From Symbiodinium kawagutii (Eukaryota; Sar; Dinophyceae; Suessiales; Symbiodiniaceae), in the NCBI GenBank assembly GCA_009767595.1, contig VSDK01028707.1, positions 303,851 through 367,850 of the forward strand: 64,000 bases of DNA. Direction: 5' to 3'. Below the pieces are notes generated by a model, which did no database searches, had not been told where the DNA came from, and saw only the letters and a program-made list of their open reading frames with translations. Shown here in pieces: positions 42,622-53,134 of this stretch. The stretch's first letter is position 1. The number at the start of each line of letters is the position of its first letter. Position numbers and translations under genes: made by a program.

Positions 42622-45276
42622 TCAAACCGATTTCTTGGCCTTGCTGGCCTTCCTTGCTTTGGTCTTCTTTGCTTTGGATTTCAAATGAGCTTTCTTGCAT
42701 TTCTTCTTTTCCACCACAGCTCTAATCTCTTCTTTTTCCGCATCGCTTGCTTGGATTGCTTCGAGCACATACTCAGTGCCATTGAGTGTGCAGATGTTAT
42801 GCCACCATTCATCGCTAGGAGCCAACCCTTTGAATGTTCGCACTGGTTTTCCTTTGCAACCTTTGTTCCATAAAGGTGAGTGCGTCGGCCAAGAAAGTCG
42901 ACAAACTTTGCAGAAAGTAATGTGCGACCAAGCCAAAGGCATTCTCTTAATCTTCTCAGCTGACTTCGGGCTTCGCTTGGCCTGAAATGTAACAGGAACA
43001 TGGCCCTTCTCTCTTGCTGCTTTGTCTCTGCGAGCAATGAAAGAGCTCAAACGATATCGGTCAGCGAATGATTTTTCTTTCAGCTGCTTCGTGAGTCCTC
43101 TTCTGGTTGGCTTTCCGATGAGGCTACGAACTGCTGTCTTCTCCTCCTCAGTGGCTTCGATAGCATTAAGGAAGGCCTCGGGATCATTGTGTCTGCAATG
43201 GTTTCTCCACCAATCATCACCTGGTGGAATTCCCCTTCTGGTATTCACAGGCTTGCCAGCACATGGACGGTTAAACCGAGAACCATGTGTAGGCCTGCTC
43301 AGCTTGTTCTTCTTGCAGAAAGTGATCACAGCGTGCCCAACTGGGCATTTTTTGAGCAACTTATCCTTCCTAAGACTTTTCTTCGCTTCAATTGTGACCA
43401 CATCGTGACCAAGCTTCGCAGCTGCAGCTTTGCGCTTTGCTTTCAACCATGTGATTCTGTGGTCGAGAGCAATCTGAGCTTGAGCACTTCGAACTCCATC
43501 ATCTTCAAACTTTCTGCTGCGACAAGCCCATTGTCTGAACTTGAAGTTTTCTGGTTTCTGTTTGCATTCATTGTAGTGAGATCTCATCAAGCGGTATTTG
43601 CTCTTGTTGGTCTGTGGCATCTTTTTGACCCTCATGTCACAGAACGCACAGCTGAGCTCATAACTCTCTCCAGGCTTCTTCTTGACCCATTGGAAATCAT
43701 CGACCTCTGGTCTCTCAGCGATCGTCATTCCGCTGCCACATTTGTATCCTGCTTTGGCAAACTTCTGTCTCTTTTCAAGATAGACGTGAGCATGGAACCT
43801 TCGCAGATGAGCCGTAATGTCACCATAGTTGACTCTTCCATTGACCGATTGAATCGGAATGGTGAGTCCACACTCAGAACACTTCCATGATGCAGCACCT
43901 GACTTCCTTTCCTTGTTTTTCTTCAAGTGCTTTTTCAGAACTTTGATACCTTTCTTCTTCTTGGTGCTATCTCCTTCCATCTCTTCTTTCTTCGACTTCA
44001 CCGTCTTGGGAGTAGCCAACAGCTGGTTGGTCATCAATGATTTGGCCGACTTCGGTGTCATTAGCATTCCATCTGTTGAAAGAGATTTGGACGACTTGTA
44101 AGAACGAGGTGTTCTCAGCATCATCTCTACATCTGACAAGTCGCGCTCAGTCATGGGGGTCTTCGAAGAAGTCCTTGGTGCGCTTCCTCCCGCTCCTCTG
44201 AAGATCGCTGAATTGATCCTTTCCTGAGATGCTTCAATGACTTCATTCTGCACTCCAACGCTGTACCAAACTCCTTCTTCTGCTTCATGCGTGATCCAAT
44301 CCAAAGGGAAGTTGGTGTTCCCTTCTCTAATCAAGGGCATGTAGTGCCTGCCAGTTAGCACAATTGGCAAGATAGGAGTTCTTCCTGCCTCAGATGGACG
44401 CATCACAGCCATCTTTCTCCATCCAATTTCTTCTTCCTTTTGCCAGATAACAATAGTAACTTTTTTCAAAGTGGCTACAGCTTGTAGACTGAAATGATCT
44501 GCATAGCGTCCAGGCCGTTCAATCACGTCGAAGAACTCTTCTAGTGTTTTTGCCGGCTCACCGGCTTCGGTGGTTGTATTCCAAATCGGATCAGGGCACC
44601 AATTCTTCTGCCAGGATTTCTCTGTGTAGCGCAAGAAGGTGTTTGCTTGTGCTTTCAAACTTTTCCCAAGTGCTTGTGCTCTTGGGGCGACTTTTTCGGC
44701 CAGCACTCTTCCAGCTTTGTACCCTTTGTTCTCAATGAGATTGAGACAACCCAAAAGAAATCCCAGAGCTCGCCAGGCGCAATCTCCATCTCCTCCGCAT
44801 TCAATGACTGTGGTGTCATCGGGTCCTCTTTCACCACCTTCTACTTTGACGAGTTTTGGCCCTGTTCTAGCTTTCTTGCCTTTGTCCTTGATCTCTTTGG
44901 TCTCAGCTTTCCTTTTTTCGAGTGCATCTTTCTGATCTTGTGTCATGAGTTCATCATCTTCTGCTGCTTCAGGAGCTGTCGGTTCGATTGGATCAAGAAC
45001 AGTTGCTGCAATCATCTCAGCATCAGAAATCTTCTCGATGTCAACTGCTTCATGGCCATACCATTTTCGTCCACAAAGCCTCTCCGTTTCTGCTTGTTGT
45101 GTTCTAGTTTGCTTCCAAGGGACCAAGACAAGGTGGCGGTCTTCCACTTTGTATGCAAATTGCAAACTTTCGCTTGGAGCTTTTGCATTGATCTTCCATG
45201 GCGACCTTCTGCTTCGATTTTCAGAAGGTTGTCCATGCACTTCCCATCCTTCATCGGTCAAAGCTTTTGCCACCAT
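42622..45276 (-). CDS. LINE ORF3: OTU-like cysteine protease with Cys/His modules, 884 aa
   Basis: Residues about 155-330 resemble an OTU protease: GGDGDCAWRALGFLLG with presumed nucleophile Cys166, and GRHYMPL with presumed His311. A Ser/Thr/Lys-rich linker follows. Then come a C2H2-like finger (Cys466, Cys469, His490, His495), a CCHC-like finger (Cys543, Cys546, His567, Cys571), and two copies of a Cys/His/Trp module of about 70 residues (from 643 and 781) sharing TFCK, PTH, GKPV.T and WW.N.C. The start overlaps the previous ORF by 19 nt in another frame. The stop is UGA, with the next ORF in frame. Likely roles are polyprotein processing, deubiquitination and nucleic-acid binding, by inference. 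Confidence 0.75.
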   Translation of the reverse strand: MVAKALTDEGWEVHGQPSENRSRRSPWKINAKAPSESLQFAYKVEDRHLVLVPWKQTRTQQAETERLCGRKWYGHEAVDIEKISDAEMIAATVLDPIEPTAPEAAEDDELMTQDQKDALEKRKAETKEIKDKGKKARTGPKLVKVEGGERGPDDTTVIECGGDGDCAWRALGFLLGCLNLIENKGYKAGRVLAEKVAPRAQALGKSLKAQANTFLRYTEKSWQKNWCPDPIWNTTTEAGEPAKTLEEFFDVIERPGRYADHFSLQAVATLKKVTIVIWQKEEEIGWRKMAVMRPSEAGRTPILPIVLTGRHYMPLIREGNTNFPLDWITHEAEEGVWYSVGVQNEVIEASQERINSAIFRGAGGSAPRTSSKTPMTERDLSDVEMMLRTPRSYKSSKSLSTDGMLMTPKSAKSLMTNQLLATPKTVKSKKEEMEGDSTKKKKGIKVLKKHLKKNKERKSGAASWKCSECGLTIPIQSVNGRVNYGDITAHLRRFHAHVYLEKRQKFAKAGYKCGSGMTIAERPEVDDFQWVKKKPGESYELSCAFCDMRVKKMPQTNKSKYRLMRSHYNECKQKPENFKFRQWACRSRKFEDDGVRSAQAQIALDHRITWLKAKRKAAAAKLGHDVVTIEAKKSLRKDKLLKKCPVGHAVITFCKKNKLSRPTHGSRFNRPCAGKPVNTRRGIPPGDDWWRNHCRHNDPEAFLNAIEATEEEKTAVRSLIGKPTRRGLTKQLKEKSFADRYRLSSFIARRDKAAREKGHVPVTFQAKRSPKSAEKIKRMPLAWSHITFCKVCRLSWPTHSPLWNKGCKGKPVRTFKGLAPSDEWWHNICTLNGTEYVLEAIQASDAEKEEIRAVVEKKKCKKAHLKSKAKKTKARKASKAKKSV

Positions 45277-47129
45277 TGCTGGTGACCTGCCCAGAAGGTA
45301 GACTCACGATCTTTGTCCTCAACTAGGATGCCCAGGTCATCATTGCCTCCTCTGCGCCAAGCCATAGCAACCTTAGCCGCATTCGCTGCTTGTTGAGCTG
45401 TATCAAAGTAGGCGCTGTCTGAAGTATTGTCACCACGGGGAATCCAGGTGACCTTTGGTCGAAAGATGACATCTTTGCTCAGCCTTGACGTGAAAATTCC
45501 ATTGTTTCCTGAAAGTCCAAGGACTTCACCAAGCTTGTCGTCTGGGATGACCGCATATCCTGTGATAGCATCACCACCAGCAGTCTCCCATCTATAAGTT
45601 TTCGTATCGAAGTTGCAACCGAGCAGTTTCAAAGCATGATGAGGATTCATTCGAAGATTGCCCAACAAGTTCCTATTCGGCAGGTACTTGATGACAATTG
45701 TCACTCTGATCACTACTCCTTGCTCATCTTGAGTGGCCTTAGCTTTCATTTCTTTGGGCTCAATGCCATTCAACGCATCAGTTGCCTCCTTGGAGAGGCA
45801 TGCAACCTTGGCTTTGATTAAAGCCAAGTTCCCTGCAATTGGGAGCATCTTTGTTGTGGCTCCTGGGACCTCAATGTCACTGTCAACCGATGCGCAGGGC
45901 AAGACCATCTTCTTCTGCACCTCCAACGCTGCAGCCATCTGCTGAAATTCCACCATCTGTTGGGTGGATTTGCAGACGCATACTTCTCCTTTCGGCTTCT
46001 CACCCTCCTCCAATGTCTTGGCCACGGACTGCCAAGTAACGATGTTTGATCTCGGAAATTCACGACTGAGATCAAATCTGGGAATGGCTTCTTCTTTCAG
46101 AATTTTATTCTTCGTCTTGCCTTTGCCTTTTCCTTTTGCTTTGCCTCCAGCGTTGTAAAAGCTTTGCCCCATAGCAGTCACTGATGGAGCATTGGTTTTT
46201 TCGATCTTTTCCAGCTTCTTGAGGGCTTCCGAAATGACACTTGATGCCACTTTCCTTGCCTTGTTGTCATATTCTTGCAGCTTCTGCATGAGTTCCACCA
46301 AGAGATCACCAAGAGCTCTTTCCTCTTCATCTTCAACTTCGCTGACCCATTCTTTGACTCGATCATATAGCTCACGAAGTTCTCTCTTTCTTGCAGTCAC
46401 TTTGGATCCCAAAGCACCTGCTCTCATTTGAGCCTTGATGTCCTCATTCAACATATGTCTCACCTGAGCGCCTAAGCTCTCCACCATACCCTTCATGTAT
46501 TCCACCTCGTGAATCTTCGCCTCACTTGATGCTGCATGGGTTGCAACATGTCTGAAGATCTCCAAGACTTCATCGCAAATGCCTTGGCCGACCTCCCCCA
46601 ACCATTTGGTAAACTCCTCGTGGATTGATGCTTGCTGCTCTTTGCTTCGATGCTGATCTTGTGGATTACCAGCTTCTGCTCCACCGCATGCACTGGTTCC
46701 ACAGATCTCCTCATCCTGCGGCGCTTTTCTGTTGTTACCGGCTTCTGCTCCATCGCATGCACCGGCATCATCCTTCTTTGGCGATCTGAACGGATTACCT
46801 TGAAGAACATAGACCTTTGTTCCAGCTTCAGGCCTCTGGAAGCTCGTCAAAAGGAGCCTACCATCATCCACCGCTTTGTGAATTGGATCGATAGAAGTAG
46901 ATTGCTTTTGGTTAGCCAACCCATCTTCCAACTCAGAATCAAAGGTTTCCTGGGCGCCGCTATCCTGTGACTTTGGTGCCCCATCCACCACTGCCAAAAA
47001 GCTGCCCACGATATCCTCAGCATCCTGTAGGATTTCTTCTGAATGAACTTGATCCACATCATCTTGTTCTTGAGGTTCCTCAAAAACAATGTCATCGTGT
47101 TCAGGCCTAGGTCGAAAGGCCTTACCCAT
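45258..47129 (-). CDS. LINE ORF2: charged ORF1p-like protein, 623 aa
   Basis: No family is recognised with confidence. An acidic N-terminus is followed by two CDGAEAG/CGGAEAG motifs (also found in the endonuclease ORF), a long helical, probably coiled-coil stretch, the basic patch GGKAKGKGKGKTKNK, and a C-terminal half with a compact domain ending FWAGHQQWW. Position before the enzymatic ORFs, a helical part and a basic patch fit a nucleic-acid-binding ORF1 protein. Confidence 0.6.
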   Translation of the reverse strand: MGKAFRPRPEHDDIVFEEPQEQDDVDQVHSEEILQDAEDIVGSFLAVVDGAPKSQDSGAQETFDSELEDGLANQKQSTSIDPIHKAVDDGRLLLTSFQRPEAGTKVYVLQGNPFRSPKKDDAGACDGAEAGNNRKAPQDEEICGTSACGGAEAGNPQDQHRSKEQQASIHEEFTKWLGEVGQGICDEVLEIFRHVATHAASSEAKIHEVEYMKGMVESLGAQVRHMLNEDIKAQMRAGALGSKVTARKRELRELYDRVKEWVSEVEDEEERALGDLLVELMQKLQEYDNKARKVASSVISEALKKLEKIEKTNAPSVTAMGQSFYNAGGKAKGKGKGKTKNKILKEEAIPRFDLSREFPRSNIVTWQSVAKTLEEGEKPKGEVCVCKSTQQMVEFQQMAAALEVQKKMVLPCASVDSDIEVPGATTKMLPIAGNLALIKAKVACLSKEATDALNGIEPKEMKAKATQDEQGVVIRVTIVIKYLPNRNLLGNLRMNPHHALKLLGCNFDTKTYRWETAGGDAITGYAVIPDDKLGEVLGLSGNNGIFTSRLSKDVIFRPKVTWIPRGDNTSDSAYFDTAQQAANAAKVAMAWRRGGNDDLGILVEDKDRESTFWAGHQQWWQKL

Positions 47130-47147
47130 CTCAATCCTGTCCTCCTC

Positions 47148-48509
47148 TTACTGCTGCACCAAAATTCGAGTAGAGTGCAAGATTTCAGACTGCGTGGTGA
47201 AGCAGCTGAGTTGATCCTCCACTTCGCTATCCTCAGTTTCCCTTACCTGTGCATCTTCGGCTTTGAAGTCAGCAAATTTCATCCATTGTTGAGGCGAATT
47301 GCCCCAAGAAAACGTGGGCTCATCTTTGGAATCTCCCACCTCCTCTGATGTCTGCGCACTACTGTCCAACTCTTCCTCAATGGGCTCAATCTCCCATGAA
47401 AGTTCGAGAAGTGCCTCAAGATCATCAAAGTCATCACTGGAACTCGAATGCCATTCAGCATCGGAAACATTACACTCCATCTCCTCAGATGAAGTACCTT
47501 CACTCTTCGCTGGTTCATTGACTTTTCCCAATCTTTTCTTTCTCTCTGCTTTGAGTCGCATCATTCTGTTCTTCTCTTTACGCCTGTAGACACCAGCACG
47601 CAAGAGATGTCGGATATCATTGCTAGCAAAGATCGCCTCGTCACCCATGACGTGGTTTTCAAAGCAAGCTTCGTCTTCACAGTCATCTTCTAGGACTTTG
47701 TCTTCTCGACAGTGCATAGGAGCATCGTTCACTGAAGAATGAGCTCGTCCTTGAAGTTCTCCAAGGGCCAGCCCAGGGCCATAGCAACTCAAAGATAGAC
47801 ACAGTCCATAAAGGTTTCGAATCATCGCAGAGAGCACAACCATGGTCATGACTCGCACACATACCAAGATGTTCATGATAGCCGCATGGAGGGCCTGCAC
47901 AGGGCCAGACACCAGCAAGCAGCAGCCATCTGCAAGTTGTTGATCACCAAGGGCCTGCACAGGGCCAGGTCCAAGGTTGCAAGCATGATCACCATATAGC
48001 GCATCTTCTCCAAGGGCCTGCTCAGGGCCTGCTAGCAAGTCAGTAACTGGATCTCGAAGACGTCCATCTCCAAGCGCAACAGCGGAACCATCCCATAAGT
48101 CACTCAAAGAGAGACATAGTTCATGAAAGCTTCGATCAAATCCAGAGGACCCAACCATGGTCATAGAGCGCACACAAACCAAGATATTCATCATTGCCGC
48201 ATAGAAGGCCAGCACAGGACTGAAGCCAAGCAAGCCACGCCAATCATCCCGAAGTTGTTGATCACCAAGGGCCTGCACAGGGCCAGAACCAAGGTCGCAA
48301 GCAGGTTCACCGTATAGAGCATTATCACCAAGGGCCTGCTCAGGGCCTGTAGGTAAGTCAGCTACTGAATCTCGAAGACAGCCATCTCCAAGCACAACAG
48401 CAGAATCATCCCATATGTCGAAGATTGGGAAATGGACATCGAACATCGAGGTCGCAAATCCCCAAGACGCACCAAAGGGTGTCTGCTCAAAGTCGATTAC
48501 ATAGATCAT
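47148..48509 (-). CDS. LINE ORF1: acidic protein with internal duplication, 454 aa
   Basis: The start is taken at MIYVIDFEQTPFG (48509). The frame is open upstream, but that part lies in the tail of the neighbouring LINE B. The N-terminal half is a two-fold repeat of about 103 residues, with GPEQALG, GPVQALGDQQL and NILVCVR in each. The C-terminal half is rich in Lys/Arg and then Glu/Asp/Ser. It ends at UAA, 18 nt and in frame before the next ATG. No family is recognised. Confidence 0.55.
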   Translation of the reverse strand: MIYVIDFEQTPFGASWGFATSMFDVHFPIFDIWDDSAVVLGDGCLRDSVADLPTGPEQALGDNALYGEPACDLGSGPVQALGDQQLRDDWRGLLGFSPVLAFYAAMMNILVCVRSMTMVGSSGFDRSFHELCLSLSDLWDGSAVALGDGRLRDPVTDLLAGPEQALGEDALYGDHACNLGPGPVQALGDQQLADGCCLLVSGPVQALHAAIMNILVCVRVMTMVVLSAMIRNLYGLCLSLSCYGPGLALGELQGRAHSSVNDAPMHCREDKVLEDDCEDEACFENHVMGDEAIFASNDIRHLLRAGVYRRKEKNRMMRLKAERKKRLGKVNEPAKSEGTSSEEMECNVSDAEWHSSSSDDFDDLEALLELSWEIEPIEEELDSSAQTSEEVGDSKDEPTFSWGNSPQQWMKFADFKAEDAQVRETEDSEVEDQLSCFTTQSEILHSTRILVQQ

Positions 48510-48610
48510 GTTGTCTGCATCGATTTGTGCCGGCAGTGTTCGTACCTTCCAAGAAAGAAGGCCCGCGAGCACCGAGGTCAAAGGACCAGGAGGTACTGCT
48601 CTTTGCTCGC

Positions 48611-49320
48611 CAACCTCAGGTGGCGGGGGGGGGGAGCAATCTTTTCGAGGGCATCCTCTGCGGAGAAATGACCTGCACATCGCCTATGAAAACACTGGTT
48701 GCAACTCGTCCACAGCACATATGAACTGATGCACCAGTGCCAAATCTGACTCATCTTTTGGCCATAAAGACCGTTTGAACATCACATCGTCCGGCTCAGG
48801 GATTCGCAAGCCACAATTCCAGTAATGACTCCAAGTGAATGGACGATCGCATACTGGGCATTTTGGTGGTGGGTCAGAGTATATCCAAGGCGAAACTTTT
48901 GCACCCATAGCAAATGTGAGGTGCCTTCCTGATAAGGCTACCCACTTTCTGATCAACTCAAGGCGTTCTTCAGAGAACGGTGGAATTTCTTCGCTCACAA
49001 CTTCATGTCTTGCGGACTCATGCAATTGCGTATAACATGTCCATCTCATGCTTTGCCGAACACTATGCATAAGAGATTTCCAAGCTTTAGCATCGTATTG
49101 CAAGGTGAGGTCAAGAGAGTAAGGCAAGACCTCATGCGTCCAAGTTGTACCATTCTGAAACCAACCGTAAGAGACGAGTCCATCAGCTACCAGTTTATCA
49201 AGCTTCGTCCAACGATCCAGAGATTCACCAAGGTCACTGAGAATCTGATTCCGATGTATCAAGATCCTGAATTGGCTAAGGAAAACAGAAGCCTGCAAGT
49301 TGGTACGCAGGTTGAACAAC
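48611..49320 (-). mobile_element. LINE copy B, strongly 5'-truncated
   Basis: Only the last part of the reverse transcriptase remains (from FNLRTNLQASVF, including CPVCDRPFTWSHYWNC), plus the 3' tail with ten C. Both ends carry the CC(A/G)CCTGAG|GTTG word. Confidence 0.88.
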
Positions 49321-49330
49321 CTCAGGCGGC

Positions 49331-51641
49331 GGGGGGGGGCAATCTTTTCAAGGGCATCCTCTGCGGAGAAATGACCTGCAATCACCTATGAAAACACTGG
49401 AACTCGTCCACAACGTTCATGAACTGACGCGCCAATGCAAGATCTGATTCATTCTTAGGCCAAAGAAAACGTTTGAACATCACGTCATCAGGTTCAGCGC
49501 ATCTAAGGCCACAGTTCCAATAGTGGCTCCAGTCGAAAGCCCTTCCACAAACTGGACATGTTGGAGGTGGATCTGAATAGATCCAAGGTGATACCTTTGC
49601 CCCCATCGCAAAAGTAAGATGTCTTCCCGAGATGGCAACCCATTTCCTGGTGAGATCAAGTCGTTCTTCTGAAAATGGTGGAATCTCCTCATTGGCCACT
49701 TCGTGCCTTGCAGACTCTTGGAATCGCATATAATTTTTCCATGTCATGCTTTGACGAACACCACGCATAAAAGATTTCCAAGCCTTCGTATCATACTGCA
49801 AAGTGAGATCAAGAGCGTAGGGCAACACCTCATGTGTCCACGTAGTACCATTCTGGAACCAGCCATAATGGACAAGTCCATCAGCAACCATTTTATCAAG
49901 CTTCGTCCAGATATTCAACGATTCACCAAGGTCACTGAGAATCTGGTTTCGATAAATCAATATTCTGATTTGGCTAGGGAAAACGGAAGCTCTCAGATTG
50001 GTACGCAGGTTGAACATGGTCTTCAACTCTTTCAGGGCATAGTTGAACTTTCCCATGCTTTTCCATGATTGCGCGCTATACTTCTTGATAAAAATATGGG
50101 GAGGCTCACCACAAATCCATCCATAAGCCGCTTTCGACTTGACAAAGAGCATGACATCGTTCATCTTAGTATTGACATTGCAAGGAGCGCACTTGAGTCG
50201 GAAGGCCGTCTTCACAGAATCATCTAATCTCTTGACATGCTTGGAGAACTGTCTGTACTCAGAGCAAGAAGGGTCTCCAATCAAGGAGCCGAGGACCGAG
50301 ATCGAGGTTCCAAGTTCAGGAAATTGTTTACTCATAATCTGCCGCTTTTGTTCATTCTCAAGAAAATGGAAGGCATCTGCAAACTCACGCCATCGAGTAA
50401 TCATGAGTCTCAAGGTGATCAAATCCCTTGTCACTATTGAGCGATCATCCACGTAGATGAATTGCCGAGCATAGCTGACAGGAATATTCTGCTGTGCATG
50501 GTTCATTCCGAGATTCAAGATCAACATAAGAATCGACGGACTTGCAGACTCACCTTGAGGAATTCCCAAGTGAGACTGATAAGGCGTTGCAGAAACATTT
50601 TTGTTGTAGCACAACCATTTTTGCGCAGCTTTCCAGTGACTTGTAATCGCGTTTGCCCATTGCAGTGTTTCTCCCTCCAAAACATGCCGAAGAGCACCTT
50701 GGATAACATTCAGATTGACCACATCGAACGCATGAGTATAATCTAAACTGCAAGCAAATCCCCAGCTATCAACCAGAGCATCAATAGTGGCTGCAAGTGG
50801 TTCTGGTCCTCGAACTTGGCTGTGGCCAAAACAGCCCTTGGGAGCAAGCTCTCTTAACGGTCGAAGGATCTCAGATTTGATCCAGGCGGTACTCCAACAA
50901 CGATACCACAGTGGGTAAACACAAATAGGTCGCAGCTTCTTAACCGCAATGGCGTTGTCACTAGTGCTGGCTTTTGGCAGAAAAACAATTTTTGCCTGCT
51001 TCATGTGGGACGGAGTCAAAGAAGTTGCCTCCCAAATTTCCATGGCTTTCCAAATGTCTTGAACCGCTTCATCACAGCTCGCAATGACTTTGGCTTCACT
51101 GGCAGACCACCGATCAAGGCTTGCAGTGCCCTTTGAAGCTCTAAGTACTTTTTGAAACTCAGTCCAATCAGGTCTGTCATCTTTGAGCTGCTTCTTATCG
51201 ATTCGAGCAGAAAGGAACTCAGACTCAGACAGCTCAGAAACTGCACAGTGTTCTTGCTCATCAGTCCACTGAACTCGAGCATGAAGTTGAGCCCAATACC
51301 GAGAGATTTTCCCAACCGATTCTTCTTTGGACTTAGCTGGCATGTTCTGCTCATCTTCATTCAAACAGACAGCTGGATACCGAGTAGCCAACTTCTTGTT
51401 GAGCCAATCCGCTCTATATGTACGTCTTCATTCTACGTCTCCATTTACTATATGCAGTTTGTTTATCCTCCTTCTCCAAGTTTTGAAGCTGAGCTTGAGC
51501 ATCAAACACTAACCCTTCAACTTCATCCATCGAAGGCCACGGAGCATCTTTACCAAAGAGCTTGTCAATCAGTCTTCTTGTTTAAAAGGAAGATCTATCA
51601 TACTGCAGATGTCTAATGAGAACCAAGCCCCTAGACAACCT
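49331..51641 (-). mobile_element. LINE copy A2 of unit 2, 5'-truncated
   Basis: Counterpart of 30412-32722 with the same 5' junction to intron DNA. The reverse transcriptase is open from 51391 to 49382, with FIYVDDR and CPVCGRAFDWSHYWNC. A small deletion near 51420 and an ochre codon near 51583 break its N-terminal part. The 3' tail has nine C. Confidence 0.88.
49382..51391 (-). pseudogene. LINE A2 reverse transcriptase, unit 2
   Basis: 669 open codons from MATRYPAVCLN. Motif A SLDYTHAFDVVN, a motif-B variant LGIPQGESASPS, and YVDD. It lacks the endonuclease because of the truncation. Confidence 0.85.
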
Positions 51642-51696
51642 CAGGTTGGGGGCGTCCAAAATGTGAGCTCTTTTGAGAGCTTTGTCCAAAATCGAC

Positions 51697-52020
51697 TCAC
51701 ATTGTGATGGCTTTTTGATCCCCTTTGTCATCTTTGTCGTTGTCATTTTTGTCATCTTTTTCCTCTTTGTCATCTTTCTCCTCATCGGCGAGGTATTCAT
51801 AGCCATATTTGTCTTCCTCCTCTTCCTCGCATTGACCCAAGCCAATACTCAATTCTTCGCGAAGGGTTTTCTTGTTAAGGGCCTGTCCTCCCTTCTTGTT
51901 TGGCTCGTTCGCTTTCTTGTTGGGCTTTGTGCCCTCTTCATCACGGCCAGGAGGATCATTTCGCCACGTGCGTGTGGTGGTGGCGAACACAACAAGCAAA
52001 ACGCAAAACAACAATCTCAT
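51697..52020 (-). CDS. SL-bearing retrogene, copy 2
   Basis: 107 codons, same architecture as 32779-33102. The few amino-acid differences are scattered and there is no stop or frameshift. Confidence 0.6.
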   Translation of the reverse strand: MRLLFCVLLVVFATTTRTWRNDPPGRDEEGTKPNKKANEPNKKGGQALNKKTLREELSIGLGQCEEEEEDKYGYEYLADEEKDDKEEKDDKNDNDKDDKGDQKAITM

Positions 52021-52085
52021 GCTCGTGTGGTTTCAACTCACACAGGGGACGCAACACTTGCAACTTCCCACGTTGATTTGTTTTC

Positions 52086-52107
52086 CTTGAGCCAAAATGG
52101 CTACGGT
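52086..52107 (-). other. Genomic dinoflagellate spliced-leader relict, copy 2
   Basis: Exact 22-nt match to DinoSL on the minus strand, in the same position relative to the retrogene as in unit 1. Confidence 0.95.
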
Positions 52108-52274
52108 GGCGCATTTTTTTTTGCAAAATGGCACCCTCTAGGTGGTCCAAATCCTTGTATGATGTCAAGTCGATCAAAATCTAATACCTTACAAAACGCA
52201 GCAAAAGGCTTATGATTTCAGCTATCGCCAGCTCAATACCAAACATGCAAAGGGGAATTTCGAACGCTGCTCAC

Positions 52275-52850
52275 CTGGATGGAGTCCCTCAACACCTGCA
52301 AGATGCACTTGAACTCCGCGTTGGTGGTGCTGGAAGGATCTGGCAAGCTGCCGTCCTTGGCAAACTTCTCCTCATACTCCTTGCCCTTGTGAACCAACAG
52401 GGTGGCATCACCTCCGTCGTCCACAAGCTGGTCGCATCCATCGGCACCTGGCACTGTCATCATCTGCTCAGTGCACCACCAGTACTCTGGCAAAGTCTCA
52501 CCCTTCCATGCAAAGACGGTGGCGGTGCCAGCCTTGGCAATGGCAGGGGGAGGCAGGATCTGGGTGCTGGTGCCAGCCTTGGCAATGGCAGCGGCAGCAT
52601 GATCCTGGGTGCTGAAGATGTTGCATGAGCACCAACGCACCTTGGCACCCAAGGCAGCCAGAGTCTCAATGAGGACACCAGTCTGGATGGTCATGTGCAG
52701 AGAGCCGTTGATGTTCATGCCCTTGAAAGGCTGTCCAGGTCCATACTCCTTCCTGGCCGCCATAAGGCCTGGCATCTCATGCTCCGCAAGAGTCAACTCC
52801 TTGCGGCCAAACTCGGCCAAACCCATGTCCTTGACTTTGGAGTCTGCCAT
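52275..52850 (-). pseudogene. ahcY: AHCY copy 2, exon 1, with 45-bp insertion
   Basis: 192 codons instead of 177. After AAAAIAKAG there are 15 extra residues made by a local, imperfect duplication (IAKAG reappears). The rest matches copy 1, including the donor CAG|GTGAGC. Confidence 0.92.
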
Positions 52851-53063
52851 GGTGTCTTGATGTGCACAAGATTGGAGGTCTAGTTACCAGCTTGAGCTTA
52901 ATGCTAGGAAGCGCCGAGGATGGTTGCTGAGCAAACGACGAATGAGATGAAGATGATGAAGCCGAATATATTTGTTTCACTCTTTGCTTGACAAAAATAC
53001 TTTTTAGACTTAGTGAAAATTGTTGATCTTAGTATCCTCACTTCGACCTCGTCGTCATGTCAC

Positions 53064-53134
53064 CATCTCCCATCACTAGCTTTCCCTGCTGCCTCAATGA
53101 TCTCGGAAGGAGCAATGCCAACTTTGCTCAGGGC
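53064..53134 (-). CDS. Thioester-reductase exon before the 29-kb gap
   Basis: ALSKVGIAPSEIIEAAGKAS between acceptor TTGCAG|GCCCTG and donor GATG|GTGACA. It starts in phase 0 after RRVDE and leaves two bases that combine with the first base of the exon at 23954. It fits the variable helix between CLVRA and GDL in the family. Confidence 0.6.

Noticed and set aside
48510..48680. N-terminal extension of LINE ORF1 (57 codons upstream of 48509)
   Set aside because: It runs through the 3' tail and poly(C) of neighbouring LINE B, so it is not part of element C's own protein.
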